A stretch of DNA of 21,048 nucleotides from the NCBI GenBank assembly GCA_022360415.1, contig JAKSDB010000354.1, positions 1 to 21,048 of the forward strand, read 5' to 3'. The notes beneath the pieces are model-generated. The model did no database searches, had not been told where the DNA came from, and was given only the letters and a program-made list of their open reading frames with translations. Both the position numbers and the translations under genes were made by a program. Origin of the DNA: Chlorobiales bacterium (GTDB lineage Bacteria > Bacteroidota > Chlorobiia > Chlorobiales > Chlorobiaceae). Numbering within the stretch: the first letter of the stretch is position 1; each line of letters starts with the position of its first letter. Of this stretch, positions 1-8,405 are shown piece after piece.

Positions 1-2
1 CA

Positions 3-854
3 CACAAGGGGACAACCGTAAAGTTTCTCGATGTCGACGAACATGGCCGAATCGACATGGATCAGCTCAGTGAATATCTGACCGATGAGGTTGGTCTGGT
101 TTCGGTAATGACGGCTAATAACGAGATCGGCACGATCCAGGACATCGCGGAGATCACGAAAATGGCGCATGACAATGGTTCATTGATGCACACCGATGCG
201 GTGCAGGCAATCGGCAAGATGCGAATGAATGTCAATGAGCTGGGGATCGATTTTCTAACCATGAGCGCTCATAAAATTTACGGCCCGAAAGGTATCGGCG
301 CGCTCTTTGTTCGCAAAGGGACGCCGTACTGTCCATTTATACGCGGAGGGCACCAGGAGAAAGGACGAAGGGCGGGCACGGAAAATACCCTGGGAATTAT
401 TGGCTTGGCTAAAGCCATTGAGATGCGCAATGCTGAAATGGACGATGAGGCAAAGAGGCTTGCGGGGATGAAGGAAGCTCTTGTAAAAGGGATCGAAGGA
501 TCGATTGACAATGTGGTGTTCAACGGGCATCCGACGTCGAGCATACCCAATACGGTAAACGTGTCGTTTCCGGGAGCAGAGGGTGAGGCCATTCTGCTCT
601 ACCTCGATCTTCAGGGAATTGCGGTTTCCACCGGTTCTGCCTGTGCGTCGGGATCGCTCGATCCGTCCCATGTGCTGCTTGCTACCGGGACAAGTCCGGA
701 GCGGGCGCATGGCTCCATCCGTATCAGCATGGGGAGAGAGACGACGATGGAAGAGATCGGGTATATGCTCGATGTGCTTCCGGGAATCATAAAGAGAATT
801 AGAAGTATGTCAACGGCATACATAAAAGGAGAAGAACATGTTGCAGCCAGGTGA
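3..854 (+). CDS. nifS: Cysteine desulfurase, NifS/IscS family (5' end cut off)
   Basis: The reading frame is open from base 3, so the window starts inside the gene and the first in-frame ATG at 57 is internal. The enzyme is a PLP-dependent class V aminotransferase-fold protein that removes sulfur from L-cysteine and passes it to an Fe-S scaffold. The sequence shows the PLP-lysine motif SAHK (Lys codon 273-275) followed by IYGPKGIGALF, the histidine/aspartate motif HTDAVQAIGK, and the active-site cysteine loop STGSACASGS (Cys codon 642-644). The last 17 bases overlap the next gene, a NifU-type scaffold, which implies translational coupling and a dedicated sulfur donor/scaffold pair. NifS versus IscS is inferred from pairing with a NifU-like rather than an IscU-only partner. 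Only the N-terminal part is missing. Confidence 0.93.
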   Translation, partial: HKGTTVKFLDVDEHGRIDMDQLSEYLTDEVGLVSVMTANNEIGTIQDIAEITKMAHDNGSLMHTDAVQAIGKMRMNVNELGIDFLTMSAHKIYGPKGIGALFVRKGTPYCPFIRGGHQEKGRRAGTENTLGIIGLAKAIEMRNAEMDDEAKRLAGMKEALVKGIEGSIDNVVFNGHPTSSIPNTVNVSFPGAEGEAILLYLDLQGIAVSTGSACASGSLDPSHVLLATGTSPERAHGSIRISMGRETTMEEIGYMLDVLPGIIKRIRSMSTAYIKGEEHVAAR

Positions 855-1449
855 ATGGGTGTATACCGATACATTGAAAGAACATTTCATGAACCCGAAG
901 AATATTCTTCAGGGTGAAAATACAGACGAGTTCGATGGAGTGGGAATGGAAGGCAACCTGTCCTGCGGGGACCAGATGATGGTCGTTATCAAGGTGGACA
1001 GGGAAACGGAAGTCATTACCGACTGCCAGTGGAAAACCTACGGTTGTGCCAGTGCGATTGCCAGCACCTCGATTCTTTCGGAGATGGTGAAGGGCATGAC
1101 GCTCGACCAGGCTTTCGATGTTTCACCCAAGGACGTTACCAAAGAGCTCGGGGGGTTACCTGAAAACAAGATTCACTGTTCCGTGCTTGGCGACAAGGCG
1201 CTTCGGGCGGCTATCAACAACTACTTCGAGCGCAACGGCATGGACGATCGGATTCGCAAGGAAAAGACAAAGATAATCTGTCAGTGCATGAACGTTACCG
1301 ACGCGGAGATCGAAGAGGCCATTCTCGACGGAGCACGAACCTTTTATGAACTGCAGGAGCATACCAAGCTCGGTACGGTTTGCGGGCAGTGCAAGGAAGA
1401 AGCCGAAGAGCTGTTGGAGAAGTACAAGCATCTCCATTTCGGCGAGTAA
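838..1449 (+). CDS. nifU: NifU-type Fe-S cluster scaffold (IscU-like + BFD-like [2Fe-2S] domain)
   Basis: This 203-aa scaffold receives sulfur from the upstream desulfurase and assembles Fe-S clusters. Residues 1-135 are IscU-like, with the three cluster cysteines C43 (in CGD), C70 (in YGCAS) and C114 (in IHCSVLG). Residues 146-190 form a BFD-like [2Fe-2S] domain with C148/C150 and C182/C185. The C-terminal Nfu domain of full-length azotobacter-type NifU is absent, so this is the two-domain form. The ATG at 838 lies just behind the purine-rich AAAAGGAGAAGAA, a good Shine-Dalgarno, and inside the end of the desulfurase gene. Function is assigned from the family. Whether it serves nitrogenase or general Fe-S proteins cannot be told here, although the next gene, miaB, is an Fe-S enzyme. 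Confidence 0.93.
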   Translation: MLQPGEWVYTDTLKEHFMNPKNILQGENTDEFDGVGMEGNLSCGDQMMVVIKVDRETEVITDCQWKTYGCASAIASTSILSEMVKGMTLDQAFDVSPKDVTKELGGLPENKIHCSVLGDKALRAAINNYFERNGMDDRIRKEKTKIICQCMNVTDAEIEEAILDGARTFYELQEHTKLGTVCGQCKEEAEELLEKYKHLHFGE

Positions 1450-1767
1450 CTTCTCCTGAAACCGGCACGGCAACGGTACCGCGCAGAATATCCTTTCCCC
1501 TGGCCGGTGTACCGGTCAACCTTTTCCATTCGACGATGAGTTGCAGTTCTTGTTTCCCGGTTGATACGGTGCTCTTCAAGCCGGTTGGCCTCATCGATAA
1601 GATCGTTCGGGTCTGTTTTACCCGGTGAGTAGTTCTTTTTTTCATCCCTGACAAGATAACTTCCCTTTTCCGCCAGGAAGTATGTTAATCCTTTGAAAAA
1701 TATACGGAGCCGCGTACAATGTAGTGCCGGACAGTATAATCGAAGAGAACGGAGAGCCTCGTAACCG
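1450..1767. other. 318-bp nifU-miaB gap; possible decayed antisense reading frame
   Basis: No intact gene is seen. On the - strand a protein-like stretch runs from about 1700 down to about 1555 (for example residues DPNDLIDEANRLEEHR). It appears to continue in another frame from about 1553 to 1455 (residues LQLIVEWKRLTG). Removing one A from the AAA run near 1553 would join the two into about 80 residues. No convincing start codon or ribosome binding site precedes it. It may be a frameshifted small gene or chance; I do not recognise a family. The right end of the gap holds the candidate miaB promoter. Confidence 0.2.
1735..1740 (+). promoter_or_regulatory. Candidate -10 box for miaB
   Basis: A perfect TATAAT lies 27 bp before the miaB ATG at 1768. 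I find no good -35 hexamer at 16-18 bp, so this is a -10-only match and could be chance. A promoter here fits the 318-bp separation from nifU. Confidence 0.35.
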
Positions 1768-3078
1768 ATGACGAAAAGCGTCCACATACGAACCTTCGGC
1801 TGCCAGATGAACCAGGCGGACACGGAAATTATCACGTCACTGCTGGAGGATGAGGGCTACGTCATGACGGAGTCCGATGACAGCGCCGATCTCGTGATAC
1901 TCAATACCTGCGCTGTAAGGGAAAACGCAGTTGAGAAAATCATGAACATGCTGGATAACCTGAGAGGAAAAAGGCGCCTGCGGCCGGATATGCTAATCGG
2001 CGTTATCGGCTGTGTTCCCCAGTACTATCGTGAGAAAATGTTCAGCATGACGGACGGTATCGACTTTCTTGCCGGCCCCGATACCTACCGCCAGCTTCCC
2101 CTGCTTATTGAAAACGCAGAACAGGGAATTCGTGGAGCGAACCTTGCATTTTCTCCCGAAGAGACATATGACGGTATCGAACCCGCGCGTACGGGTTCGA
2201 TCAGTGCTTTTGTTCCTGTTATGCGTGGGTGCAACAACCGCTGCGCGTTTTGTGTCGTACCCTTTACCAGGGGAAAAGAGCGAAGCCGCCCGATGAAGTC
2301 CGTGATTGACGAGGTTGAGCAGCTTGCCGCCAAAGGGTACAGAGAGATCACCCTGCTCGGTCAGAACGTCAATTCCTATTTCGATCATGGTGCCGGGTGC
2401 GGTTTTGCCGAACTGCTGGAAAGGGCTGCCCGTGCCGCCCGGGATGTGCGAATCAGGTTTACCACGTCTCATCCCAAGGATATTTCGGAAACACTCGCTC
2501 GTGCAATCGCTGCACATGCCAATATCTGCAATACCGTTCATCTGCCCGTGCAGTCCGGTTCGACAAGGATGCTGAAGCTGATGAACAGGGGGCACAGCAG
2601 GGAGGAGTATCTTGAGAAGATAGCCATGATACGCCGCTCTGTTCCGGGTGTCACGATTTCGACCGATCTGATTGCGGGCTTCTGCGGTGAAACCGAAGAG
2701 GATCATCAGGATACGCTAAGCCTTATGGAGGAAGTCCGTTTTGATTTCTCCTACATGTTTTACTACTCGGTGCGTCCGGGTACCTACGCCGCGAAAAACC
2801 TGCCGGACGATGTGCCCGAAGAGGTGAAAAAGCGCAGGCTCGAAGAGATTATCGCCTTGCAGAACAGAATTTCAGGGGAACGGCACGCTGCCGAGATAGG
2901 AAATCTGCTGGAGGTGCTGGCCGAGTCGGAGAGCAAACGCTCCAGAGAGATGCTTATGGGCAGGACCTGTACCAACCGGGTCGTTGTATTTGACCGTGAC
3001 GGAAACGAGCCTGGCGGTCTTGTTGCCGTACGCATTACCTCGTCAACGTCGGCAACGCTTATCGGTCGTCCTGAATGA
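1768..3078 (+). CDS. miaB: tRNA-2-methylthio-N6-dimethylallyladenosine synthase (MiaB)
   Basis: MiaB methylthiolates i6A37 of tRNAs reading U-starting codons, using two [4Fe-4S] clusters and SAM. The 436-aa length is normal. The N-terminal MTTase domain carries the three auxiliary-cluster cysteines C12 (TFGCQMN), C48 (NTCAVRE) and C82 (IGCVPQ). The radical-SAM core starts at the CxxxCxxC motif C155/C159/C162 within RGCNNRCAFC. The C-terminal about 65 residues resemble a TRAM RNA-binding domain (MGRTCTNRVVVF). The ATG at 1768 is preceded by a GGAGAG sequence about 11 bp upstream. Its position behind an Fe-S assembly pair suits its cofactor demand, though the gap suggests a separate promoter. 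RimO is the alternative family, but the GCQMN motif and overall pattern favour MiaB. Confidence 0.95.
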   Translation: MTKSVHIRTFGCQMNQADTEIITSLLEDEGYVMTESDDSADLVILNTCAVRENAVEKIMNMLDNLRGKRRLRPDMLIGVIGCVPQYYREKMFSMTDGIDFLAGPDTYRQLPLLIENAEQGIRGANLAFSPEETYDGIEPARTGSISAFVPVMRGCNNRCAFCVVPFTRGKERSRPMKSVIDEVEQLAAKGYREITLLGQNVNSYFDHGAGCGFAELLERAARAARDVRIRFTTSHPKDISETLARAIAAHANICNTVHLPVQSGSTRMLKLMNRGHSREEYLEKIAMIRRSVPGVTISTDLIAGFCGETEEDHQDTLSLMEEVRFDFSYMFYYSVRPGTYAAKNLPDDVPEEVKKRRLEEIIALQNRISGERHAAEIGNLLEVLAESESKRSREMLMGRTCTNRVVVFDRDGNEPGGLVAVRITSSTSATLIGRPE

Positions 3079-3312
3079 TGAGACGTGCTCTTTTTTATAT
3101 CGGGGTGTATTTGTAAATTAAGCTTCCAGTTAAAGATAGTAATTATGGGTATCTTTTATTGTCATGAGTTCCGATTGTATCGGGACGCAAGGCGAACGGA
3201 ACTCCGGCGTTGTCGGGGTAAACTTCAACGACGCAGTTGAACCGCGGAATAAACAGAGGTGCCTTTATGTTAACCTCACTCGTTACAAGAGTGAATCCCA
3301 AGTCAGAGAGCA

Positions 3313-4317
3313 ATGCCAGCTACCGTCAAGCTTACCTTTACCGACAAGGTCAGGGCCCATCTTGAAATTCTCGACCCTGTTACCTGGATCAGTGTTTTTC
3401 CCTGTCTGGCCGGGGGGGTTATGGCTTCAGGGGCCATGCAGCCCACATTTCATGACTATCTTCTTCTTCTTTCGGTTTTTCTGATGTTCGGGCCGTTAGG
3501 AACCGGGTTCAGCCAGTCCATTAACGATTTTTTCGATCTCGAGCTTGACAGGGTCAACGAGCCGACAAGACCGATCCCTTCCGGAAAGTTGAGCGAAAAA
3601 GAGGCTTTGGTGAACAGCATTGTTGTTTTTTTACTGGCTCTCGGCCTTGGTGTTTTCCTGGGGCTGTATATCGGGGGAACAAGGGGATTGATTATTACAT
3701 CATCCATCATGCTTTCTCTCGTTCTTGCCTACACCTATTCTGCACCGCCGTTCAAACTCAAGAAAAACATTCTGACATCAGCTCCTGCAGTTGGCATTGC
3801 CTACAGCTTTGTGACCTGGTTGTCAGCCAATGCCCTGTTCAGTGAAATAAGGGAAGAGGTTGTGTGGATGGCGGTTCTGAACTTCTTCATGGCGATAGCG
3901 TTGATAATCCTGAATGATTTTAAATCCGCCAAGGGCGACAAGGAAGGGGGACTCAAGTCCCTGACCGTCATGATCGGCGCCAAGAACACCTTTCTTGTGT
4001 CGTTTTTCATTATCGATATGATCTTTATTGTGTTTGCCTGGCTCGAGTACACGTGGGGGCTCTATCCACTGGTCTTTTTTATGGTCGGCGGTCTGCTTCT
4101 CAATATTTTTTTCCAGTGGAAGCTCTACAACGATCCCCAGGGAGGCATATCCTTTTTGAAGGCTACAGTCGAAGATGGTTTCGGCAACGCGATCGGACAA
4201 AGTGACGTTGTCGAGCATAAAGCTTTCTTGCAGTTTCAGGTCGCAAACAATATTCTTTTTCTGGTCAATAACCTCATGGCTGCGGGTGCGATTGGTATGA
4301 AGTATATGCACGGATAG
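3313..4317 (+). CDS. bchK: (Bacterio)chlorophyll synthase, UbiA superfamily, probably BchK
   Basis: This is a membrane prenyltransferase that esterifies the chlorophyllide propionate with a prenyl diphosphate (farnesyl for BChl c/d/e by BchK; phytyl or geranylgeranyl for BChl a by BchG). The 334-aa protein has the chlorophyll-synthase signature GPLGTGFSQSINDFFD, with Asp72/Asp75/Asp79 as the first prenyl-diphosphate motif, followed by NEPTRPIPSG. The second motif is NDFKSAKGD (202-209). It has about eight hydrophobic segments and the AYTYSAPPFKLK stretch typical of the family. BchK rather than BchG is inferred from remembered green-sulfur-bacterial gene order near miaB, the following kinase and cruC; sequence reading alone cannot separate the paralogs. 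A prenol kinase gene follows after 28 bp. Confidence 0.82.
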   Translation: MPATVKLTFTDKVRAHLEILDPVTWISVFPCLAGGVMASGAMQPTFHDYLLLLSVFLMFGPLGTGFSQSINDFFDLELDRVNEPTRPIPSGKLSEKEALVNSIVVFLLALGLGVFLGLYIGGTRGLIITSSIMLSLVLAYTYSAPPFKLKKNILTSAPAVGIAYSFVTWLSANALFSEIREEVVWMAVLNFFMAIALIILNDFKSAKGDKEGGLKSLTVMIGAKNTFLVSFFIIDMIFIVFAWLEYTWGLYPLVFFMVGGLLLNIFFQWKLYNDPQGGISFLKATVEDGFGNAIGQSDVVEHKAFLQFQVANNILFLVNNLMAAGAIGMKYMHG

Positions 4318-4345
4318 CTCGCCGGTCATACATTCATTTTTTGCT

Positions 4346-5062
4346 ATGGGCACTATCGACTCAACTTTTTTCAGCTTGCCGGTTGTGTGGCATAATGTTT
4401 TTATCGCTTTCCTGACCTTTGTGTACGTTTTCAGCGTTCCTCCACTCATGGATTATCTCGTGACGAAACATAACCTGTCACGGGATGTCAGCCGTAAAAT
4501 CACGCACATCTGCGCCGGGTCGGTGATCATTTTTCTTCCTCTTTTTCAGGATGGCCACTGGAGCCAGTACCTCAACGTTTCCGTCTATGTTGTCTGGGCT
4601 CTTCTTTTTATTCAGAAAGGTTTTTTTGCGGCTGATGATGATCAGGCTATAAAAACCATGACCCGAACCGGCGACAAGCGCGAGCTGCTGAAAGGTACGC
4701 TTTACTTTGTGATCGTGGGGATTATCTGTGGAACAATCTATTACAAAGAGTTTACGGGAGTGCTCGCAATGGCGGTTCTCGGCTGGGGCGACGGTCTTGC
4801 TCCCATTATCGGCATGAAGCTCGGGAAAATGAAGTACAAGGTTTTCTGCGAGAAAACCGTAGAAGGAAGCCTTGCGTTTTTTATCGGCAGTCTGCTTGCC
4901 GGGATGTTTTTTGTCTGGCTGATTGTTCCTGAATCATTCAATATCTCGACCATTCTGATTGTTGCACTCGCGGCAACGGCTGTTGAAGGGCTGAGCCCCA
5001 GGGAAATCGACAATATCCTCATTCCAATAACGGTAATCGTTCTTGTTTCCCTTCTTGTATAG
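4346..5062 (+). CDS. CTP-dependent prenol (phytol/farnesol) kinase-like membrane protein, VTE5/dolichol kinase family
   Basis: This 238-aa polytopic protein belongs to the phosphatidate cytidylyltransferase/dolichol-kinase/VTE5 superfamily. Conserved features are RKITHICAG (50-58), GWGDGLAPIIG (147-156, Asp149) and CEKTVEGSLAFF (168-179, KTxEGS motif). It has about six or seven hydrophobic helices. Databases often label such proteins phosphatidate cytidylyltransferase, but the short length and RKxxH plus KTVEGS pattern match VTE5-type phytol kinases better. The position 28 bp behind a chlorophyll synthase suggests it phosphorylates phytol or farnesol, recycling the alcohol for esterification of (bacterio)chlorophyllide. 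Substrate is inferred from context only. No clear Shine-Dalgarno precedes the ATG. Confidence 0.75.
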   Translation: MGTIDSTFFSLPVVWHNVFIAFLTFVYVFSVPPLMDYLVTKHNLSRDVSRKITHICAGSVIIFLPLFQDGHWSQYLNVSVYVVWALLFIQKGFFAADDDQAIKTMTRTGDKRELLKGTLYFVIVGIICGTIYYKEFTGVLAMAVLGWGDGLAPIIGMKLGKMKYKVFCEKTVEGSLAFFIGSLLAGMFFVWLIVPESFNISTILIVALAATAVEGLSPREIDNILIPITVIVLVSLLV

Positions 5063-5083
5063 AGGGACATAACTCACGCATGC

Positions 5084-5815
5084 ATGTCGAAAAGCTTCTT
5101 TATCAGCGATATTCACTTTGGACTCCAGGCCGATCATGAAGAGAATATCAAGGTGGAGCGTTTCAGGCAGCTCTCCGGAATTATCTCAAAAGAAGGAGGG
5201 GCACTGTACATGGTGGGTGATATGCTGGATTACTGGATGGAGTTTCACCATGTCATCCCGAAACACTTCAGCCGTTTTTTCTGCCTGCTGGAAGGACTGG
5301 TACGGCAGGGCATTGACGTGCACTACTATGCGGGAAACCATGATTTTTATCTCGGGGACTATTTCAGCAGTTCGCTGGGGGTTCATACATGGTACGGGAT
5401 GAGGGAATCGGTCATCGGCGGCAAGAAGTTTGTCATTGCACACGGCGACGGGCTTGACCGTAGCGATATCGGGTACAGGTTCTTTGTCAAATTTGTTCGT
5501 AACCGTTTTAATCTGTCGCTGCTTTCAACGCTTCAGCCGGATCTTGCTATCGCGATTATGAGGTATTTATCACGTCTGGGCCGGAAACACGGGGGATCGA
5601 ACATTCACCGTGAGGCTGATTTTCTGTTGCAGCATGCCGATACAATGGCCGGGACGAATGATTTTGACTATTTTGTCTGCGGCCACAGTCATCTCAGGAG
5701 CCACAAGAAGCTGTCCAATTCACATAGCGAGTATATCAATCTCGGAACATGGATTGACGGGGAGTATCCCTACGGGGTGTTTGATGGCAGGACATTTTCC
5801 CTGGAGCAGCTGTAG
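5084..5815 (+). CDS. LpxH-like UDP-2,3-diacylglucosamine pyrophosphatase (calcineurin-like metallophosphatase)
   Basis: This 243-aa protein has all metal-binding motifs of the LpxH metallophosphoesterase family: SDIH (D9, H11), GDMLDYW (D46), GNHD (N85, H86, D87), AHGDG (H120) and GHSH (H201, H203). LpxH removes UMP from UDP-2,3-diacylglucosamine in lipid A synthesis at the cytoplasmic face of the inner membrane. Length and motif spacing fit, but the family also includes LpxH2-like hydrolases of uncertain substrate, so I leave the symbol blank. It starts 21 bp after the prenol kinase and ends 26 bp before hisG, consistent with one transcription unit. Confidence 0.85.
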   Translation: MSKSFFISDIHFGLQADHEENIKVERFRQLSGIISKEGGALYMVGDMLDYWMEFHHVIPKHFSRFFCLLEGLVRQGIDVHYYAGNHDFYLGDYFSSSLGVHTWYGMRESVIGGKKFVIAHGDGLDRSDIGYRFFVKFVRNRFNLSLLSTLQPDLAIAIMRYLSRLGRKHGGSNIHREADFLLQHADTMAGTNDFDYFVCGHSHLRSHKKLSNSHSEYINLGTWIDGEYPYGVFDGRTFSLEQL

Positions 5816-5841
5816 TAATCAAAAACATAAAAAAACAGCCA

Positions 5842-6726
5842 ATGAGTGAAACTGAAAGGATATTGAAGCTGGGATTGCCGAAAGGAAGCTTGCAGGATTC
5901 GACGCTGGACTTGTTTGCAAAGGCAGGGTTTCATTTCTCCGTGAAAAGCCGTTCCTATTTTCCGTCCATAGATGATGATGAACTGGAGGCTATTCTCATC
6001 CGTGCCCAGGAGATGGCCCATTATGTCGAGCTTGGAGCGTTTGATGTGGGGCTCACCGGAAAAGACTGGATCATCGAAACCGATGCCGATGTTGTGGAAG
6101 TCTCCGATCTGGTTTACTCCAAAGCTTCGATGCGTCCTGTCCGATGGGTGCTCGCTGTTCCCGAGAGCTCCGCGGTACAATCGGTTAAAGATCTCGAAGG
6201 CAAGCATATTGCCACCGAAGTTGTCACGATCGCCAGAAAATATCTTGAAAAACATGGGGTTAACGCCCACGTGGAATTCAGCTGGGGCGCAACCGAGGTA
6301 AAGCCGCCCGAGCTTGCCGATGCCATTGTCGAAGTGACCGAGACCGGCAGCTCGCTTCGCGCCAACAAGCTTCGGATAGTCGATGTCCTCCTGGAATCGA
6401 ATACCAAGCTGATTGCCAATAAGGAATCGTGGAACGATCCCTGGAAAAGAGAGAAGATCGAGAACATGGCGATGCTCATGCAGGGGGCCATCAACGCGCA
6501 GGGCAAGGTTGGGTTGAAAATGAACGCTCCCAGGTCATCACTTGAAAAAATCACAAAACTGATCCCGGCACTTCGCCAGCCGACGGTTTCGCATCTTGCC
6601 GATGGAAACTGGGTCGCCCTCGAAGTGATAGTGGATGAGAAGGTTGTGCGTTCGGTTATACCCGATCTGAAAAGAGCCGGGGCAGAGGGTATTTTCGAGT
6701 ATGGTATCAGCAAGCTCATCGATTAA
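5842..6726 (+). CDS. hisG: ATP phosphoribosyltransferase, long form (HisG)
   Basis: HisG catalyses the first step of histidine synthesis, joining ATP and PRPP. The 294-aa length is that of the long form, which needs no HisZ partner. The N-terminal catalytic domains begin [18 protein letters not shown], and the PRPP-binding loop is seen in [18 protein letters not shown]. The last about 75 residues (from [15 protein letters not shown] to the end) are the ACT-like regulatory domain that binds histidine. It is the only his gene in view. No strong Shine-Dalgarno precedes the ATG. A palindromic repeat begins 5 bp after the stop codon and may end the transcript. Confidence 0.95.
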   Translation: MSETERILKLGLPKGSLQDSTLDLFAKAGFHFSVKSRSYFPSIDDDELEAILIRAQEMAHYVELGAFDVGLTGKDWIIETDADVVEVSDLVYSKASMRPVRWVLAVPESSAVQSVKDLEGKHIATEVVTIARKYLEKHGVNAHVEFSWGATEVKPPELADAIVEVTETGSSLRANKLRIVDVLLESNTKLIANKESWNDPWKREKIENMAMLMQGAINAQGKVGLKMNAPRSSLEKITKLIPALRQPTVSHLADGNWVALEVIVDEKVVRSVIPDLKRAGAEGIFEYGISKLID

Positions 6727-6731
6727 TAGGG

Positions 6732-6873
6732 GGGCACCTCTCTTAATTTATTCCGCGTCTCGATAACTGTGTTGGTCAGTGCTCGAAATCCTCATGTACT
6801 CTATGTACACTCCGGTTTCTGCGCGCTGACCGCCTTGCTTTCGAAACGCTCATAACAATTAATAGAGGTGCCC
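6732..6873. repeat. Palindromic interspersed repeat, copy A (MITE/REP-like, 142 bp)
   Basis: The element starts GGGCACCTCT and ends AGAGGTGCCC, giving terminal inverted repeats of about 10-16 bp. Inside are nested inverted repeats: GGTCAGTGC with GCGCTGACC, and TGTAC with GTACA around the centre. A second copy with about nine differences lies at 8217-8358 in the same orientation, and a diverged third lies at about 13228-13362. It encodes no protein. Its position 5 bp after hisG suggests a 3'-end structure or terminator. Confidence 0.85.
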
Positions 6874-6981
6874 GACGCTGAGGCCTTTTGTGCATCTCCG
6901 GTATGCTCGCCTATTGCTCAATTCAGCAAAAACTATATGAGAGAATCGTTCGATATATTGCTTGTAGCAGTCAGCCGGGTT

Positions 6982-7013
6982 TTATAGGTCTTATAGGTCC
7001 CATAGAGCCTATA
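6982..7013. promoter_or_regulatory. Tandem 9-mer and small inverted repeat upstream of the glycosyltransferase
   Basis: TTATAGGTC occurs twice in tandem (6982-6990 and 6991-6999). The second copy's TATAGG pairs with CCTATA at 7008-7013 over a 10-nt loop. It lies about 40-70 bp before the chosen start at 7051. It could be an operator or just a low-complexity relic. The rest of the 324-bp hisG-cruC gap holds repeat copy A and nothing else I recognise. Confidence 0.3.
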
Positions 7014-7050
7014 TACATTGAGATTTTATGCTTGTTACAGCGTGCAGGGT

Positions 7051-8214
7051 ATGATGCTCATCTATCAGCTCATAATCGTCTGTTGCCTCCTTGCTTTTCT
7101 GGCAATACTGCTCTGGAACCTGGGGGAGCTTTCGGCCCTTCCGAAGAAGGTCCCGGAGGAGGAGGGTACGTTGCCCCTTGTTTCCGTGCTCGTACCTGCC
7201 CGTAACGAAGAAAACAGCATAGAGCGCTGTATTACCTCCCTGCTTCACCAGGATTATGCCAATTACGAACTGATCGTCCTGAATGACGGTTCAACTGACC
7301 GGACCGGTCAAATCCTGGAGAAGTTGTCGCTCTCCGTGGATCAGCCGTTGCTCCGTGTCATCGACGGCAAACCTCTTCCAGAAGGCTGGCACGGCAAGGC
7401 ATGGGCATGCAGCCAGCTTGGGGAGGCGGCAAGGGGCGATTTCCTGCTGTTTACCGACGCCGACACATCTCATTCGCCCGACAGTCTTTCCCGTTCCGTC
7501 GCGGCCATGCAGAAGAGCGGTGCGGACATGCTGTCCATGACCCCTCGGCAGGAGATGCAGTCATTCTGGGAAAAGCTGGTCGTACCGTTGATCTATTTTA
7601 TTCTGCTGTGCTATCTCCCTTTGAAGCTTGTGCATGCGAGTCCTGTGCCTTCGCTTTGTTTTGCGAACGGCCAGTTTCTCATGTTCCGCCGCAAGATGTA
7701 CGAAGAGATCCGCGGGCATGGCTCGGTACGTACCAATCTTGTTGAAGATGTCGGGCTGTGCAAGGCGGTAAAAAGACAAGCCGGCAAGGTATTGAGCTAC
7801 AATGGAATGGAAACCGTGAGCTGCCGGATGTACAGAAATTTTGCAGAGGTATGGCAGGGGTTTTCCAAGAACCTTTTTGCAGGCCTTGGATACAACACAC
7901 CGCTTTTATTTATCCTCATGGTTATCACGGTGCTTGTCTATATTGCGCCCTACGGCTTTCTGATCAGCTCGGTCGCTCAGGCTGACTTTTCCCCGGTTTA
8001 CTTCTGGTTGCCTTTGTTGCAGGTTCTGGTTGCCCTCGTAAGCAGGCTGCTGATCGCCGGTCAGTTCAGTCAGCCACTCTCGGGAGCGTTGCTGCATGTG
8101 TTCTCACAAGTGGCTCTGCTCGGCATCGCCGCGAACTCCTTTTTCCTGGTCACCTTCGGCAAAGGATCGCAATGGAAAGGGAGGCGGTATAACTTTTCCG
8201 GCAAAGGCGGGTAG
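7051..8214 (+). CDS. cruC: Family 2 membrane glycosyltransferase, probably chlorobactene glycosyltransferase CruC
   Basis: This 387-aa GT2 enzyme has an N-terminal membrane helix (residues 3-22), a GT-A domain starting VSVLVPARNEENSIE, the nucleotide-sugar Asp in LNDGSTD (D79), and the metal-binding DAD at 136-138 (LLFTDADTSH). Hydrophobic helices near residues 175-195 and from about 285 to the end anchor it in the membrane. CruC adds glucose to hydroxychlorobactene in green sulfur bacteria. The assignment rests on fold, length and remembered synteny with hisG and bchK, so other lipid or carotenoid GT2 enzymes remain possible. ATG codons at 7051 and 7054 follow an AGGG sequence; a TTG 33 bp further upstream is less likely. 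Copies of one palindromic repeat flank the gene on both sides. Confidence 0.75.
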   Translation: MMLIYQLIIVCCLLAFLAILLWNLGELSALPKKVPEEEGTLPLVSVLVPARNEENSIERCITSLLHQDYANYELIVLNDGSTDRTGQILEKLSLSVDQPLLRVIDGKPLPEGWHGKAWACSQLGEAARGDFLLFTDADTSHSPDSLSRSVAAMQKSGADMLSMTPRQEMQSFWEKLVVPLIYFILLCYLPLKLVHASPVPSLCFANGQFLMFRRKMYEEIRGHGSVRTNLVEDVGLCKAVKRQAGKVLSYNGMETVSCRMYRNFAEVWQGFSKNLFAGLGYNTPLLFILMVITVLVYIAPYGFLISSVAQADFSPVYFWLPLLQVLVALVSRLLIAGQFSQPLSGALLHVFSQVALLGIAANSFFLVTFGKGSQWKGRRYNFSGKGG

Positions 8215-8216
8215 TA

Positions 8217-8358
8217 GGGCACCTCTATTACTTTATTCCGCGTCTCGATAGCTATGTTGGTCAGTGCTCGAAATCCTCATGTACTTTGTGTACACTCCGG
8301 TTTCTGTGCGCTGACCGCCTTGCTCTCGGAACGCTCATAACAATTAATAGAGGTGCCC
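8217..8358. repeat. Palindromic interspersed repeat, copy B (142 bp)
   Basis: Same element and orientation as 6732-6873, about 94% identical by eye. It begins 2 bp after the glycosyltransferase stop codon. The ends GGGCACCTCTATTA and TTAATAGAGGTGCCC are near-perfect inverted repeats, and internal stems are conserved. No target-site duplication is evident. The 3' half abuts the toxin-antitoxin promoter region. Confidence 0.85.
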
Positions 8359-8405
8359 TTTAGAGCGTTATCGATACGGTGTGCTTTCTCTTTTCATTAT
8401 CTATA

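Noticed and set aside
3164..3484. ORF overlapping the bchK start in another frame
   Set aside because: No family resemblance, out of frame with bchK, and low-complexity Phe-rich end caused by bchK membrane-helix codons.
6982..7013. Short tandem repeats as a CRISPR array
   Set aside because: Only two 9-bp units without spacers; no cas genes and no regularly spaced repeats anywhere in the window.
6732..8358. Composite transposon formed by repeat copies A and B around cruC
   Set aside because: The repeats encode no transposase, no target-site duplication is visible, and cruC sits in what I remember as conserved Chlorobi gene order.
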